Shown: positions 7,276 through 16,800 of the stretch, piece by piece
Numbering within the stretch: the stretch's first letter is position 1
Layout of the letters: each line of letters begins with the position of its first letter
Position numbers and translations under genes: made by a program
Assembly (NCBI RefSeq): GCF_022271435.1
Contig: NZ_JAFIQY010000013.1
Location: 1-64,000, forward strand
Direction of reading: 5' to 3'
Source of the DNA: Streptomyces monomycini
Lineage (GTDB): Bacteria > Actinomycetota > Actinomycetes > Streptomycetales > Streptomycetaceae
DNA: 64,000 bases
Notes under the pieces: model-generated
Told to the model about the DNA's origin: nothing
The model's input: the letters and a program-made list of their open reading frames with translations, nothing else
The model's database searches: none

Positions 7276-9594
7276 GTGACAGCGAAGCCCGCAGCCGCGG
7301 CAGCACGGGCCACCGTGTACGGCTACCCCCGCCAGGGACAGCACCGGGAACTGAAGAAGGCCGTCGAGGGGTACTGGAAGGGCCGCGTCACCGCGGACGC
7401 CCTCCAGGAGACCGCGAGGGACCTGCGCCGGTCGAACTGGCAGCAGCTGGCCGACGCCGGCCTCCACGAGGTGCCGACCGGTGACTTCTCGTACTACGAC
7501 CACGTACTGGACACCAGCGTCATGGTCGGAGCTGTCCCGGAACGGCACCGCGCCGCCGTCGAGGCCGACGCGCTGGACGGCTACTTCGCGATGGCACGCG
7601 GCACGCAGGACGTGGCGCCGCTGGAGATGACCAAGTGGTTCGACACGAACTACCACTACCTCGTGCCCGAGTTGGGGCCCGACACGGTCTTCGCCACCGA
7701 CTCCGCCCAGCAGGTCGGCGAGGTGCGGGAGGCGCTCGCGCTCGGCCACACGCCGCGCCCGGTCCTCGTCGGCCCGGTCACCTACCTCCTGCTGTCCAAG
7801 CCGGCCCCCGGTGTCGCCGCCGACTTCGACCCGCTGACGCTGCTCGACCGGCTTCTGCCCGTCTACGCGGAGGTGCTGGCGGACCTGCGTGCGGCCGGTG
7901 CCGAGTGGGCGCAGCTGGACGAGCCCGCCCTGGTCCAGGACCGCACCCCGGCCGACCTCAACGCCGCCGAGCGCGCCTACCGCGTCCTCGGCGCCCTCAC
8001 CGACCGCCCGAAGCTGCTGGTCGCCTCGTACTTCGACCAGCTCGGTGAGGCTCTGCCGGTGCTCGCCAAGGCCCCTGTCGACGGTCTCGCGCTGGACTTC
8101 ACCGAGGCCGCGGCGGGCAACCTGGACGCGCTCGCCGCCGCGGGCGGCCTGCCGGGCAAGCGGCTGGTCGCCGGTGTCGTCAACGGCCGCAACATCTGGA
8201 TCAACGACTACGAGAAGTCCCTGGCCACCCTGGGTACGCTGTTGGGCCTGGCCGACCGGGTCGACGTGGCCGCCTCCTGCTCCCTGCTGCACGTCCCGCT
8301 GGACGCCACGGCCGAACGGGACATCGACCCGCAGGTCCTGCGCTGGCTCGCGTTCGCCCGGCAGAAGACCGCCGAGATCGCCACGCTCGCCCGCGGCCTC
8401 ACGCAGGGCACCCACGCCATCGCCGCCGAACTGGCCGCCAACCGCGCCGACCTGGCGTCCCGCGCCGGTTCCGCGATCACCCACGACCCCGCCGTACGGG
8501 CCCGTGCCGCCGCCGTCACCGACGCCGACGGCCGCCGCTCCGCACCGTACGGGGAGCGGACCGCCGCCCAGCGGGCCCACCTCGGCCTGCCGCTGCTGCC
8601 GACGACCACCATCGGCTCCTTCCCGCAGACCGCCGAACTGCGCACCGCCCGTGCCGACCTGCGGGCGGGCCGGATCGACACGGCCGGGTACGAGGAGCGC
8701 ATCGAGAGCGAGATCCGCGCGGTGCTCTCCTTCCAGGAGGAGGCGGGCATCGACGTCCTCGTGCACGGCGAGCCCGAACGCAACGACATGGTGCAGTACT
8801 TCGCCGAGCAGCTGACGGGGTATCTCGCCACGCAGCACGGCTGGGTCCAGTCGTACGGCACGCGGTACGTCCGTCCGCCGGTCCTCGCGGGTGACATCTC
8901 GCGGCCCGAGCCGATGACGGTGCGGTGGACACGGTACGCGCAGTCGCTCACCGACCGTCCGGTCAAGGGCATGCTGACCGGTCCGGTCACCATGCTCGCC
9001 TGGTCGTTCGTCCGCGACGACCAGCCGCTCGGCGACACCGCCCGGCAGGTGGCGCTGGCCCTGCGCGACGAGGTCGGCGACCTGGAGGCAGCCGGCACCT
9101 CGGTCATCCAGGTCGACGAGCCGGCGCTGCGCGAGACGCTGCCGCTGCGCGCCGCCGGCCGTCCCGCCTACCTCGCCTGGGCCACCGAGGCGTTCCGCCT
9201 CACCACCAGCGGGGTGCGGGACCGGACGCAGATCCATACGCACATGTGCTACGCCGAGTTCGGTGACATCGTGCAGGCCATCGACGATCTCGACGCCGAC
9301 GTGATCAGCCTGGAGGCCGCGCGCTCGCACATGCAGGTGGCCCGTGAACTGGCCGAGCACGGCTATCCGCGGGAGGCAGGTCCGGGCGTGTACGACATCC
9401 ACTCGCCCCGCGTGCCGAGCGCCGAGGAAGCGGCGAGCCTGCTGCGCAAGGGGCTCGGCGCCATCCCGGCCGAGCGGCTGTGGGTCAACCCCGACTGCGG
9501 TCTGAAGACCCGGGGCTGGCCCGAGACCCGCGCTTCGCTGGAGAACCTCGTCACGGCCGCGCGGACGGTCCGGGCGGAGCTGCCCACGGCGTGA
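7276..9594 (+). CDS. metE: Cobalamin-independent methionine synthase MetE
   Basis: 772 aa, close to the usual length of about 755-770. It transfers the methyl group of 5-methyltetrahydropteroyl-polyglutamate to homocysteine in the last step of methionine synthesis in the cytoplasm. The zinc ligands align with E. coli MetE: His656 and Cys658 in THMCYAEF, Glu680 in SLEAARS, Cys741 in NPDCGLKTRGW. Two (beta-alpha)8 barrels are seen as the repeated FPQT/GPVT blocks. The GTG start has GAAGGAGA upstream. It is a single-gene unit controlled by the preceding cobalamin riboswitch. Confidence 0.98.
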   Translation: MTAKPAAAAARATVYGYPRQGQHRELKKAVEGYWKGRVTADALQETARDLRRSNWQQLADAGLHEVPTGDFSYYDHVLDTSVMVGAVPERHRAAVEADALDGYFAMARGTQDVAPLEMTKWFDTNYHYLVPELGPDTVFATDSAQQVGEVREALALGHTPRPVLVGPVTYLLLSKPAPGVAADFDPLTLLDRLLPVYAEVLADLRAAGAEWAQLDEPALVQDRTPADLNAAERAYRVLGALTDRPKLLVASYFDQLGEALPVLAKAPVDGLALDFTEAAAGNLDALAAAGGLPGKRLVAGVVNGRNIWINDYEKSLATLGTLLGLADRVDVAASCSLLHVPLDATAERDIDPQVLRWLAFARQKTAEIATLARGLTQGTHAIAAELAANRADLASRAGSAITHDPAVRARAAAVTDADGRRSAPYGERTAAQRAHLGLPLLPTTTIGSFPQTAELRTARADLRAGRIDTAGYEERIESEIRAVLSFQEEAGIDVLVHGEPERNDMVQYFAEQLTGYLATQHGWVQSYGTRYVRPPVLAGDISRPEPMTVRWTRYAQSLTDRPVKGMLTGPVTMLAWSFVRDDQPLGDTARQVALALRDEVGDLEAAGTSVIQVDEPALRETLPLRAAGRPAYLAWATEAFRLTTSGVRDRTQIHTHMCYAEFGDIVQAIDDLDADVISLEAARSHMQVARELAEHGYPREAGPGVYDIHSPRVPSAEEAASLLRKGLGAIPAERLWVNPDCGLKTRGWPETRASLENLVTAARTVRAELPTA

Positions 9595-9618
9595 TCCGGT
9601 GATCCGGTGTGTCCGGTG

Positions 9619-9656
9619 ACGGCCGGGAGGGTGCGTCCGCGCGCCTTCCCGGCCGT
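9619..9656 (+). terminator. Intrinsic-type hairpin after metE
   Basis: ACGGCCGGGA at 9619-9628 pairs with TCCCGGCCGT at 9647-9656, with a loop of about 18 nt and a T-containing tail (TGTTCTTG). It lies 25 bp after the metE stop. Streptomyces terminators commonly lack a long U run, as here. Confidence 0.65.
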
Positions 9657-9785
9657 TGTTCTTGCCGTTGACGACTGCCCGCTGACCGACCGGTGACCGC
9701 TCGCCGATCGCTTCGTACGCGCCGCCGCTCCTCCTCCCCGGTCCTCGGAACGGACATGGGTACGAGCGAGAGGAGGCGGCGGAAC

Positions 9786-10103
9786 ATGAGCGGTCTTGTG
9801 TACTTCTCCAGCGTCTCGGAGAACACCAGGCGCTTCGTGGGCCGGCTCGGGCTGCCGGCACAGCGCATCCCCCTGCGTCCCCACCGGGACGGGATGCCGC
9901 GGATCACGGGCTCGTACGTACTGATCGTGCCGGCCTACGGCAGTGATCAGGGCGGCGCGGTGCCCAAGCAGGTGATCGCGGACGAGAAGATCCGCCTGAT
10001 CCTGCGGGACAAAGCCGTCCACAGCTATTACTCCGGTGAGCTGTACGAGTCGGCGAGGGCGGGGCCGCCCATCGGCCGAGGGAGACCGGCGGGCGGGCCG
10101 TAA
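9786..10103 (+). CDS. NrdI-like flavoprotein, shortened
   Basis: The 105-aa frame opens LVYFSSVSENTRRFVGRLGL with QRIPL, YVLIVPAYGSDQGG and VPKQVIA, the flavodoxin-like signature of NrdI, which delivers oxidant to the Mn form of class Ib ribonucleotide reductase NrdF. ATG 9786 has GAGAGGAGG upstream. After VPKQVIA the sequence no longer follows the family: the AAGNTNFG and YRFELLG blocks of full-length NrdI (about 130-140 aa) are absent. No nrdE, nrdF or nrdH is nearby. It may be a decayed or repurposed copy. Confidence 0.6.
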   Translation: MSGLVYFSSVSENTRRFVGRLGLPAQRIPLRPHRDGMPRITGSYVLIVPAYGSDQGGAVPKQVIADEKIRLILRDKAVHSYYSGELYESARAGPPIGRGRPAGGP

Positions 10104-10137
10104 ACTGCTCTTCCCGCGACTGATCAAGGAAACGCAA

Positions 10138-10692
10138 TTGACGCCGCACTCCCTGGCGTTCTACATGGACGCCGTGACCACCGGCACCGTGCTCGGCCTT
10201 CGTCACACCGATTCTCCCGAGCGCGTCGCCGAAGTCCTGGGGCCGGACTTCGGCGAGAACAGATCCGGTCACAGCAGCCTGGGCTATTCCTACGCCCTGC
10301 CTGAGTTCTTCTGGGACCGCGATTCCGCGCAAGCCCCGTGGTCGGGGCACCACTTCACCTTGCAGGTGCACAGACTGGCCTACCGGAAGAACAAGGTCGT
10401 CGACGAGGTGCTGCGGGCCCGGTACGGGCGCTTCGCTCCCCGGCTGCGCTTCGAGAAGCTGCGGCGTCTGCTGGAGCGGCGCGGCGTTCCGCTGCTGGAT
10501 ATCCCGGATGCGGCGAACGCGCCGTACTACCGGACGTTCTGGCAGCCGGATTCCGAGGTCGCCGTCTCCGTCATCAACTGCCACGGTGAATACAGCACAC
10601 CGAGCAACCTGCGGGTCGGCGACGTCTACAACATCCAGGCGCCGTTGCCGGCCGACGTGGTGGCGTGGCGGAGGGAGCAGGCCGCGGCGTAG
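10138..10692 (+). CDS. Hypothetical protein
   Basis: 184 aa from TTG 10138, picked because AAGGAAA precedes it at 10126-10132 and because homology-like composition starts there (LTPHSLAFYMDAV). An upstream frame start at 10036 overlaps the NrdI-like gene and has no ribosome binding site. The protein is soluble, rich in aromatic and charged residues (YALPEFFWDRDS, SGHHFTLQVHRLAYRKN). I do not recognise a domain; an immunity-type or Smi-like protein is possible but unsupported. It follows the NrdI-like gene by 34 bp. Confidence 0.6.
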   Translation: MTPHSLAFYMDAVTTGTVLGLRHTDSPERVAEVLGPDFGENRSGHSSLGYSYALPEFFWDRDSAQAPWSGHHFTLQVHRLAYRKNKVVDEVLRARYGRFAPRLRFEKLRRLLERRGVPLLDIPDAANAPYYRTFWQPDSEVAVSVINCHGEYSTPSNLRVGDVYNIQAPLPADVVAWRREQAAA

Positions 10693-10919
10693 GCGGCTTG
10701 GCACCCTTGGCACATCGGCGGGGGAAGATGCGCAGAAGTTGGCATCGCTCCACGCTTGATGGCACTCAGCGCCACTGCCAGAGTCTCCGTACGGCCGCCG
10801 ACGGTCCCCGTACAGTCCTGGGAGGGGCGGCGGCCGCGTCCGGACGGTACGGCACCACGTGCCATGCCGTTCGCACCCTTCGCCAGTACGACGCCCCGCA
10901 CGCGATCCGGGAGACCCCT

Positions 10920-11276
10920 ATGTCCACCACCGCGCTGACCAGCCGTGTCCGGGTGCTCGGCATACCGGGCCACCGCTTCGACGAGACCCTCACGCCCGCC
11001 GCCCTGGACGTCGTCGGGCACCTCGCCACCGCGTTCACCGCCCGGCACCGCGAGATGCTGACCGAGCGGCGGCGCCTCGCCCACCTGAGACAACATCATC
11101 GGCGGGCAGCTGAACCTGCGGGACGCCATCGAAGACATGACGTTTCCGCCGGCCCCGGGGGCGGGGAACACCGGCCCGGCGGACAGCTCGCGACGATCGT
11201 CGCCCGCCCCCGTGGCCGGCACACCGTCGACGCGTATGCGCAGTACCTGGTACGGGGCACGCAGACGCCGGGGTGA
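10920..11276 (+). pseudogene. Malate synthase remnant (aceB-like)
   Basis: Short blocks resembling malate synthase A survive in different frames. The N-terminus LAVxHLATAFTARHREMLTERRR-like segment starts at ATG 10920. The block NIIGGQLNLRDAIEDM (compare the family's SGQLNLRDAV) lies in another frame at about 11090-11140. ATIVARPRGRH (compare IVRPRGWH) returns to the first frame. An intact enzyme is about 540 aa, so most of it, including the catalytic region, is gone. The assignment rests on these blocks alone. Confidence 0.5.
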
Positions 11277-11294
11277 GGGCCCCGGTCGACCGCC

Positions 11295-11389
11295 GGGGGG
11301 GGGGGGGGGGGGGCCGAGGGGGGGGGGGGCGCCCCCCCCGGCCGCCCGGGGGGGGGGCCGGCCCCATCCCTGGGGCCCCCCCCCCCCCG
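11295..11389. repeat. G and C homopolymer tracts
   Basis: Runs of 19 G (11295-11313), 12 G (11318-11329), 8 C (11332-11339), 11 G (11348-11358) and 13 C (11377-11389) occur within 95 bp. Nothing comparable occurs elsewhere in the window. They lie just after the malate synthase remnant and before the formate dehydrogenase operon. Low-quality base calls or a mis-closed gap seem as likely as real G-quadruplex-forming DNA. Confidence 0.85.
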
Positions 11390-11419
11390 CCCGCGGCACA
11401 CGTTGCTTCCCGGAAGGGG

Positions 11420-11806
11420 TCAGCTCTGCCCCGTGCTCTCCAGCACGATCTGGAGCTCGACCTCCTGGTCGCCCGACACCGTTCCCTCCGTACGGACGGA
11501 GAACGCGCGCGTCAGCACGTCCCGCAACCGGTCCACCGCCAGGTGACTGCCCTGGAGGTCGGCGGTGACGGCGGCGGACAGGTCCGCGTTCGGCCGGACG
11601 TCGCCGCGGACCTCCGAGGTCTCGAAGGTCTCGGTCCAGACGGTCGGGTGTCCGGGCTGATGCGGCTGGTCGTGTGCGGTGTCGCCGTCGGCGCGGTCGG
11701 AGGCGAAGCAGCTGCGCAGCGTGCTGAAGACGGCCTCGGCGTCGGCCGGGGACTGGGCACTGAGCACGACCTGGGCCGGCTCGTCGGTGTGGGGTGTGCG
11801 GGTCAT
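11420..11806 (-). CDS. Conserved-looking small protein at the end of the formate dehydrogenase operon
   Basis: 128 aa, starting at an ATG that overlaps the preceding stop as ATGA (11806-11803), so it is translationally coupled to the NrfD-type gene. The sequence has no membrane segment and no Cys cluster; it alternates strands and helices (AVFSTLRSCFASDR, RLRDVLTRAF, VELQIVLEST). I do not recognise a family. Coupling suggests a role tied to the complex, such as assembly or regulation, but that is inference. Confidence 0.75.
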   Translation of the reverse strand: MTRTPHTDEPAQVVLSAQSPADAEAVFSTLRSCFASDRADGDTAHDQPHQPGHPTVWTETFETSEVRGDVRPNADLSAAVTADLQGSHLAVDRLRDVLTRAFSVRTEGTVSGDQEVELQIVLESTGQS

Positions 11807-12882
11807 GTGGGCTGTGTCCTCTCCGCGCTGTGCGTCGGTGTGGTGCGGCGGGCTTCCTTGGCCGCCCGTTGGGGTACGACGGTGTACTTCGGGTCCTCGG
11901 CGGAGGCGATGCCCGCCGCGAAGACCCCGAAGCGGGTGCACGCGGAACCGGCGAGCAGGGCCAGCCCGCTCGCGGCGGCCAGCGTGCGGGAACGGCCTGC
12001 GAAGACGGCGCCGACGGCGGCTCCGGCCGCGGTGAGTGTCCGCGCCGTGCGGAGCAGGGTGCCGGCCCGCCCCTGGTGCCAGGTCTCCGCGACCATGCCG
12101 AGGCGCCGTTCGACGGCCTTGGTGACCGCTTCGTCGGCGGCCGCGGCCAGTACCGCGGCGCACCGGGCGGGCGCGGTCTCCCGTACGGGAGCGACGACGA
12201 GGGCCATACCGGAGGCGGCGGCCGTTGCCGAGGCCGCGAACAGGTACGGGAGTTCGCGGTGCGCGCCGTGCCACGCGGGGACGGCGGTGTCCGCCGCGAG
12301 AACCGCGGTGTAGGTGGCGACGGCCGGTCCGAGGAGCGCCGCGGTGCCGGTCGCCACGGCGCCTGCCCTGGGCAGTCTCCCGGTGACCGCGGAGGCGGCC
12401 GCCGCGCCCGCGGCAGGCCCGTAGGCGGCCAGCAGCCAGGAGCCGACGCTCATCGGCGAGGTCGGCTTGACGACCCGGAGCATGTTCGCGAACCGGCCGG
12501 GTCTGCCGAGGTCGTTGACGAGTGCCGCGGTGGACAGGGAGACCGCCACGACGGAGGAGACCTTCATCGCGGTCGCGGTGGTGGTGCGGCCCGTCGCGTG
12601 GGCCCCGGCGGCCAGCACCGATCCGGCGCCGGCCAGGCCGCCGAGGAAGAAGTACCCGGCGATGTCCCGGGCACGCCAGGCGGGGGCTTTGACGACCGGC
12701 CGGCCGTAGTACGACTCGAACTCGGCCGGGGGCGCCATGAGCTGTTCACCGCGGCCGCGCTTGCCGCCCTTGCGCCGCCCTCGCCCGTCGGCGCCCGGTC
12801 CGCCCCGCAGCATCTCCGGTGCGGCGGCGCGGCCCGGCCGCCCGCCCTCGGAGCCCTCACGGGTGACATCGGAACCGTTCAT
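11803..12882 (-). CDS. NrfD/PsrC-type membrane subunit of formate dehydrogenase
   Basis: 359 aa. A cytosolic N-terminal segment of about 65 residues ends in MAPPAEFESYYGRPVVKAPAW and is followed by several hydrophobic helices (YFFLGGLAGAGSVLAAGAHA, VSSVVAVSLSTAALVNDLG, GTAALLGPAVATYTAVLAAD). FFLGGLAGG-like and LVNDLGRPGRF motifs are typical of the polysulfide reductase NrfD family. Such subunits anchor FeS and molybdopterin subunits and pass electrons to menaquinone. Start ATG 12882 overlaps the FeS subunit stop (ATGA). Confidence 0.85.
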   Translation of the reverse strand: MNGSDVTREGSEGGRPGRAAAPEMLRGGPGADGRGRRKGGKRGRGEQLMAPPAEFESYYGRPVVKAPAWRARDIAGYFFLGGLAGAGSVLAAGAHATGRTTTATAMKVSSVVAVSLSTAALVNDLGRPGRFANMLRVVKPTSPMSVGSWLLAAYGPAAGAAAASAVTGRLPRAGAVATGTAALLGPAVATYTAVLAADTAVPAWHGAHRELPYLFAASATAAASGMALVVAPVRETAPARCAAVLAAAADEAVTKAVERRLGMVAETWHQGRAGTLLRTARTLTAAGAAVGAVFAGRSRTLAAASGLALLAGSACTRFGVFAAGIASAEDPKYTVVPQRAAKEARRTTPTHSAERTQPT

Positions 12883-13889
12883 CGCCTTCCCCTCCTTACG
12901 GTGGCAGCGCCGAGCTGCCTCAGCGCGGGCCCGGCGAACGCCAGCGCGATGCCGCCGGCCAGCGTGAGCGCCGCGGTGCCCGCGTGTTTCCACATGGCAG
13001 GCAGATCGCGGGTGGTGACGACCGGGTCCGGTGGCAGTCCGTAGACCTCGGGCTCGTCGAGGAGGAGGAAGAAGGCGCCGTCCCCGCCGACGCCGTCGTC
13101 CGGCTCGTGCCCGTACAGACGCGCGTCGGTGACGCCTGCCGCGTGCAGCTGGTCGACGCGGAGCGCCGCCCGTTCGCGGAGTTCGTCCAGGGGCCCGTAC
13201 TGGATGGACTCGGTCGGGCACGCCTTGGCGCAGGCCGGTTCCTGTCCGGCGCCGAGCCGGTCGTAGCACATCGTGCACTTGAAGGCGCGCCCGTCCGACG
13301 GTCGTTGCTCGATGACGCCGTACGGGCAGGCGGGTACGCAGTAGCCGCAACCGTTGCAGATGTCCTCCTGGACGACGACCGTGCCGAACTCGGTGCGGAA
13401 GAGCGAGCCGGTGGGGCAGACGTCCAGGCACGCGGCGTGCGTGCAGTGTTTACAGACGTCGGAGGCCATCAGCCAGCGCAGGTCACCACCGGTACCGCCG
13501 CCGGTCCCCTCGTCGAGACCGCCGCCGGTGCCGTCGCTCGTCTCGGCCAACGGCAGTTGCGTACGCCCTTCAGCGGTGAGCGGCCCGCCCCGCGCCGGTG
13601 CTCCCGGTCCGCCACGCGCCGGCACCTCCTGTTCGATGAAGGCCACATGCCGCCACGTCGAGGCCCCGAGCCCCTGCGTGTTGTCGTAGCTCATCCCGGA
13701 CAGGGACAGTCCGTCCTCGGGCAGGGCGTTCCACTCCTTGCAGGCCACCTCGCAGGCCTTGCAGCCGATGCACACGGAGGTGTCGGTGAAGAAGCCCGTG
13801 CGCGGTGGCGCGCCGGAGTGGCCGGCGTCCCTGGCCGGGCCCGGTTCGATGCCGCTGAGCAGGTGGTCGCCGAGCAGGTGGTCGGTCAC
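12879..13889 (-). CDS. Formate dehydrogenase iron-sulfur subunit (FdhB/HybA type)
   Basis: 336 aa with four cysteine clusters of the four-[4Fe-4S] electron-transfer subunit: CIGCKACEVACKEWN from residue 40, CKHCTHAACLDVCPTGS, CNGCGYCVPACPYGVI and CTMCYDRL...CAKACPTESI. A Gly/Pro-rich insert separates clusters one and two. The C-terminus holds one hydrophobic segment (LTLAGGIALAFAGPAL) that can anchor it. It starts with ATGA overlap to the catalytic subunit and ends with ATGA overlap to the NrfD gene, so stoichiometric synthesis is likely. Confidence 0.92.
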   Translation of the reverse strand: MTDHLLGDHLLSGIEPGPARDAGHSGAPPRTGFFTDTSVCIGCKACEVACKEWNALPEDGLSLSGMSYDNTQGLGASTWRHVAFIEQEVPARGGPGAPARGGPLTAEGRTQLPLAETSDGTGGGLDEGTGGGTGGDLRWLMASDVCKHCTHAACLDVCPTGSLFRTEFGTVVVQEDICNGCGYCVPACPYGVIEQRPSDGRAFKCTMCYDRLGAGQEPACAKACPTESIQYGPLDELRERAALRVDQLHAAGVTDARLYGHEPDDGVGGDGAFFLLLDEPEVYGLPPDPVVTTRDLPAMWKHAGTAALTLAGGIALAFAGPALRQLGAATVRRGRR

Positions 13890-16800
13890 GGGCGGGGCTC
13901 CGTTCCGGTGGTCGCGTCGATGCCGGCGCGCTCGCGGTAGGCCGCGACCAGTTCCGGCAGGGCGGGTCCGCGCGGCCGACGGCCCGGCCGGATGTCGGCG
14001 GTGAGCGCCTTGTCCTCCTGGATGTGGGCGTTGGGGTCGAGGGCGATGGCCACCAGCTCGTTGGCGGCGTCACCGGTGACCACACCGTTGGGCCCCCAGT
14101 GGAAGGGCAGCCCGATCTGGTGGACGGTACGGCCCTCGACGGTCAGGGAGGAGATTCGCCGGGTGACCATGACACGCGCCTCGATGGCGTTGCGCGCGGT
14201 GATGATGGTGGCCCAGCCCATGTGCTCCAGGCCGCGCTCGGCGGCGAGCCGCGGGGAGATCTCGCAGAAGAGTTCCGGCTGGAGTTCGGCGAGGTAGGGC
14301 GACCAGCGGCTCATACCGCCCGCGGTGAAGTGCTCGGTCAGCCGGTGGGTGGTGACGATGTACGGGTAGACGTCGGCGCCCGGCTCGTCGCCGCTGGGGT
14401 GGTAGCGGTTGCCCTCGTGGGGGTGCAGGCGGCGGACCGGTGAGCGCGGCGTGGACGGGTACAGGGCGTTGCCGAACGGGGAGTCCTGCGGCTCGTAGTG
14501 GGTGGGCAGCGGCCCGTCCACGAGGCCGGCCGGCACGTACAGCCAGCCCTTGCCGTCCGCCTGCATGATGAACGGGTCGTCGCCGCGCAGGGCGTCGGGT
14601 CCGGTCGCGCCGTCCGGCGGCTCGTAGTCAGGAGCACGGTCGGGAATGAAGTCCGGCACGTCGTGTCCGGTCCACTTCCCCTCCTCCGCGTCCCACCACA
14701 CGTACGCCTTGCGCTCGCTCCAGGGGGTGCCGTCCGGGGCGGCCGAGGCGCGGTTGTAGAGGATGCGGCGGTTGGCGGGCCAGGCCCAGGCCCATTCCTC
14801 GGCCACCCAGTCCTGTTCGGTGTGCGGCTTCTTGCGGGCCGCCTGGTTGACGCCGTCCGCGTAGACGCCGCAGTAGATCCAGCAGCCGCACTTCGTCGAA
14901 CCGTCGTCCTTCAGCTCCGTGTACGCGCTCAGCGGCGCGCCGTCCGGGCCCTGCCCGTTGATCTCCGCCAGGACGGCGGCGGCAACCGGCTCCTCCAACG
15001 GCCCCTGCACCGGATAGTCCCAGGTCAGATCCTGTACGGGCCGGTCCATGGGATCGGTGGAGGCGGCCAGTTTCGCCTTGATGCGCCGGCCGAGGTGGTA
15101 CATGAACCACAGGTCGCTGCGGGCGTCGCCCTCGGGTTCGACGGCCGTGTGGTGCCACTGCACCCAGCGGTTGGTGTTGGTGAAGGAACCGGACTTCTCG
15201 GTGTGCGCGGCGGCCGGGAAGAAGAACACCTCGGTGCCGATGTCCTCGGTGCGCAGCTCGCCGGTCTCGGTCTCCGGGCCGTCCTGCCACCAGGTCGCCG
15301 ACTCGATGAGCGAGAAGTCCCGGACGACCAGCCACTCCAGGTTGGCCATGCCCAGGCGTTGCAGCCGGGTGTTGGCGGAGCCGACGGCCGGGTTCTCCCC
15401 CATCAGGAAGTAGCCCTTGCAGGTGCCGTCGAGCTGCGCCAGGACGGTCTCGTAGGTGGCGTGCGCGCCGGTCAGGCGCGGCAGGTGGCCGAAGCAGTAG
15501 TCGTTGTCGGCGGTGGCCGCGTCGCCGTAGTAGGCCTTGAGCAGGCTGACGAAGTAGGACCGCATGTCGCCCCAGAAGCCCTTTTCGGTGCGGCTCGACC
15601 GGACGAAGGTGTCCAGGTCCTCGTGCGCGTGGGCGTGCGGCATCGGCAGGTAGCCGGGCAGCAGGTTGAAGAGGGTGGGGATGTCGCTGGAGCCCTGGAT
15701 GGAGGCGTGGCCGCGCAGGGCCTGGATGCCGCCGCCGGGGCGGCCGATGTTGCCGAGGAGCAGTTGCAGGACGCTCGCGGCCCGGATGTACTGGGCGCCG
15801 ACCGAGTGCTGGGTCCAGCCGACCGCGTAGCAGAAGGCGCTGGTGCGCTCGCGGCCCGAGTTGGCGGTCAGGTCCTCGCACACCCGCAGGAACGTTTCCT
15901 GCGGCACTCCGCAGATCCGCTCGACCATCTCCGGGGTGTAGCGGGCGTAGTGCCGCTTGAGGATCTGATAGACGCAGCGCGGGTGCTGGAGCGTCTCGTC
16001 GCGCGGCGGCTCCCCTCCGGTACGCGCTCCGCCCGACCCGTGGTGCTCCGGCCCGCCGGCCTCCTGCACCCGGGCCTCGTACAGCTCGTCCACCTCACCC
16101 GACGGCGCTTGGACGTCGACACCCTCGTATTGCCAGGTCAGGGTGTCGTAGTGGGTGCCGTCCTCGCCCAGGCCGGAGAAGACGCCGGCCAGGTCCTCGG
16201 TGTCCCGGAAGTCCTCGCCGACCAGGGTGGCGGCGTTGGTGTAGTTCAGGACGTACTCGCGGAAATCCTTCTCCTCCGTCAGAACGTGGTGAATGATCCC
16301 GCCCAGGAAGGCGATGTCGCTGCCCGCCCGCAGGGGTACGTGCAAGTCGGCCAGGGCGCTGGTACGCGTGTAGCGCGGGTCGACGTGGATGACGCGGGCG
16401 CCGCGGGCCTTGGCCTCCATCACCCACTGGAAGCCGACCGGGTGCGCCTCGGCGAAGTTGGAACCCTGGATGACGATGCAGTCGGCGTGCTGGAGGTCCT
16501 GCATGAAGGTGGTCGCGCCGCCGCGCCCGAAGGAGGTGCCGAGGCCGGCGACGGTGGAGCTGTGGCAGACCCGGGCCTGGTTCTCCACCTGGACCACGCC
16601 GAGGCCGGTCAGCAGCTTCTTGATGAGGTAGTTCTCCTCGTTGTCGAGGGTGGCGCCGCCCAGACTGGCGATCCCCAGGGTGCGAGCCGTGTAGAGCCCC
16701 TCGTCGGACTCCCACTCCCAGGTACGGCGGCGGGTCTCGACCACCCGGTCGGCGACCATGTCCATGGCCGTCTCCAGGTCCAGCGGCTCCCAGTCCGTCC

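Noticed and set aside
7234..9861. Long minus-strand frame opposite metE
   Set aside because: The sequence is an antisense shadow of a clearly real metE gene with conserved zinc ligands.
11137..12313. Plus-strand frames through the poly-G region
   Set aside because: Translations of the homopolymers give Gly/Pro runs, and the region opposite encodes the fdh accessory proteins.
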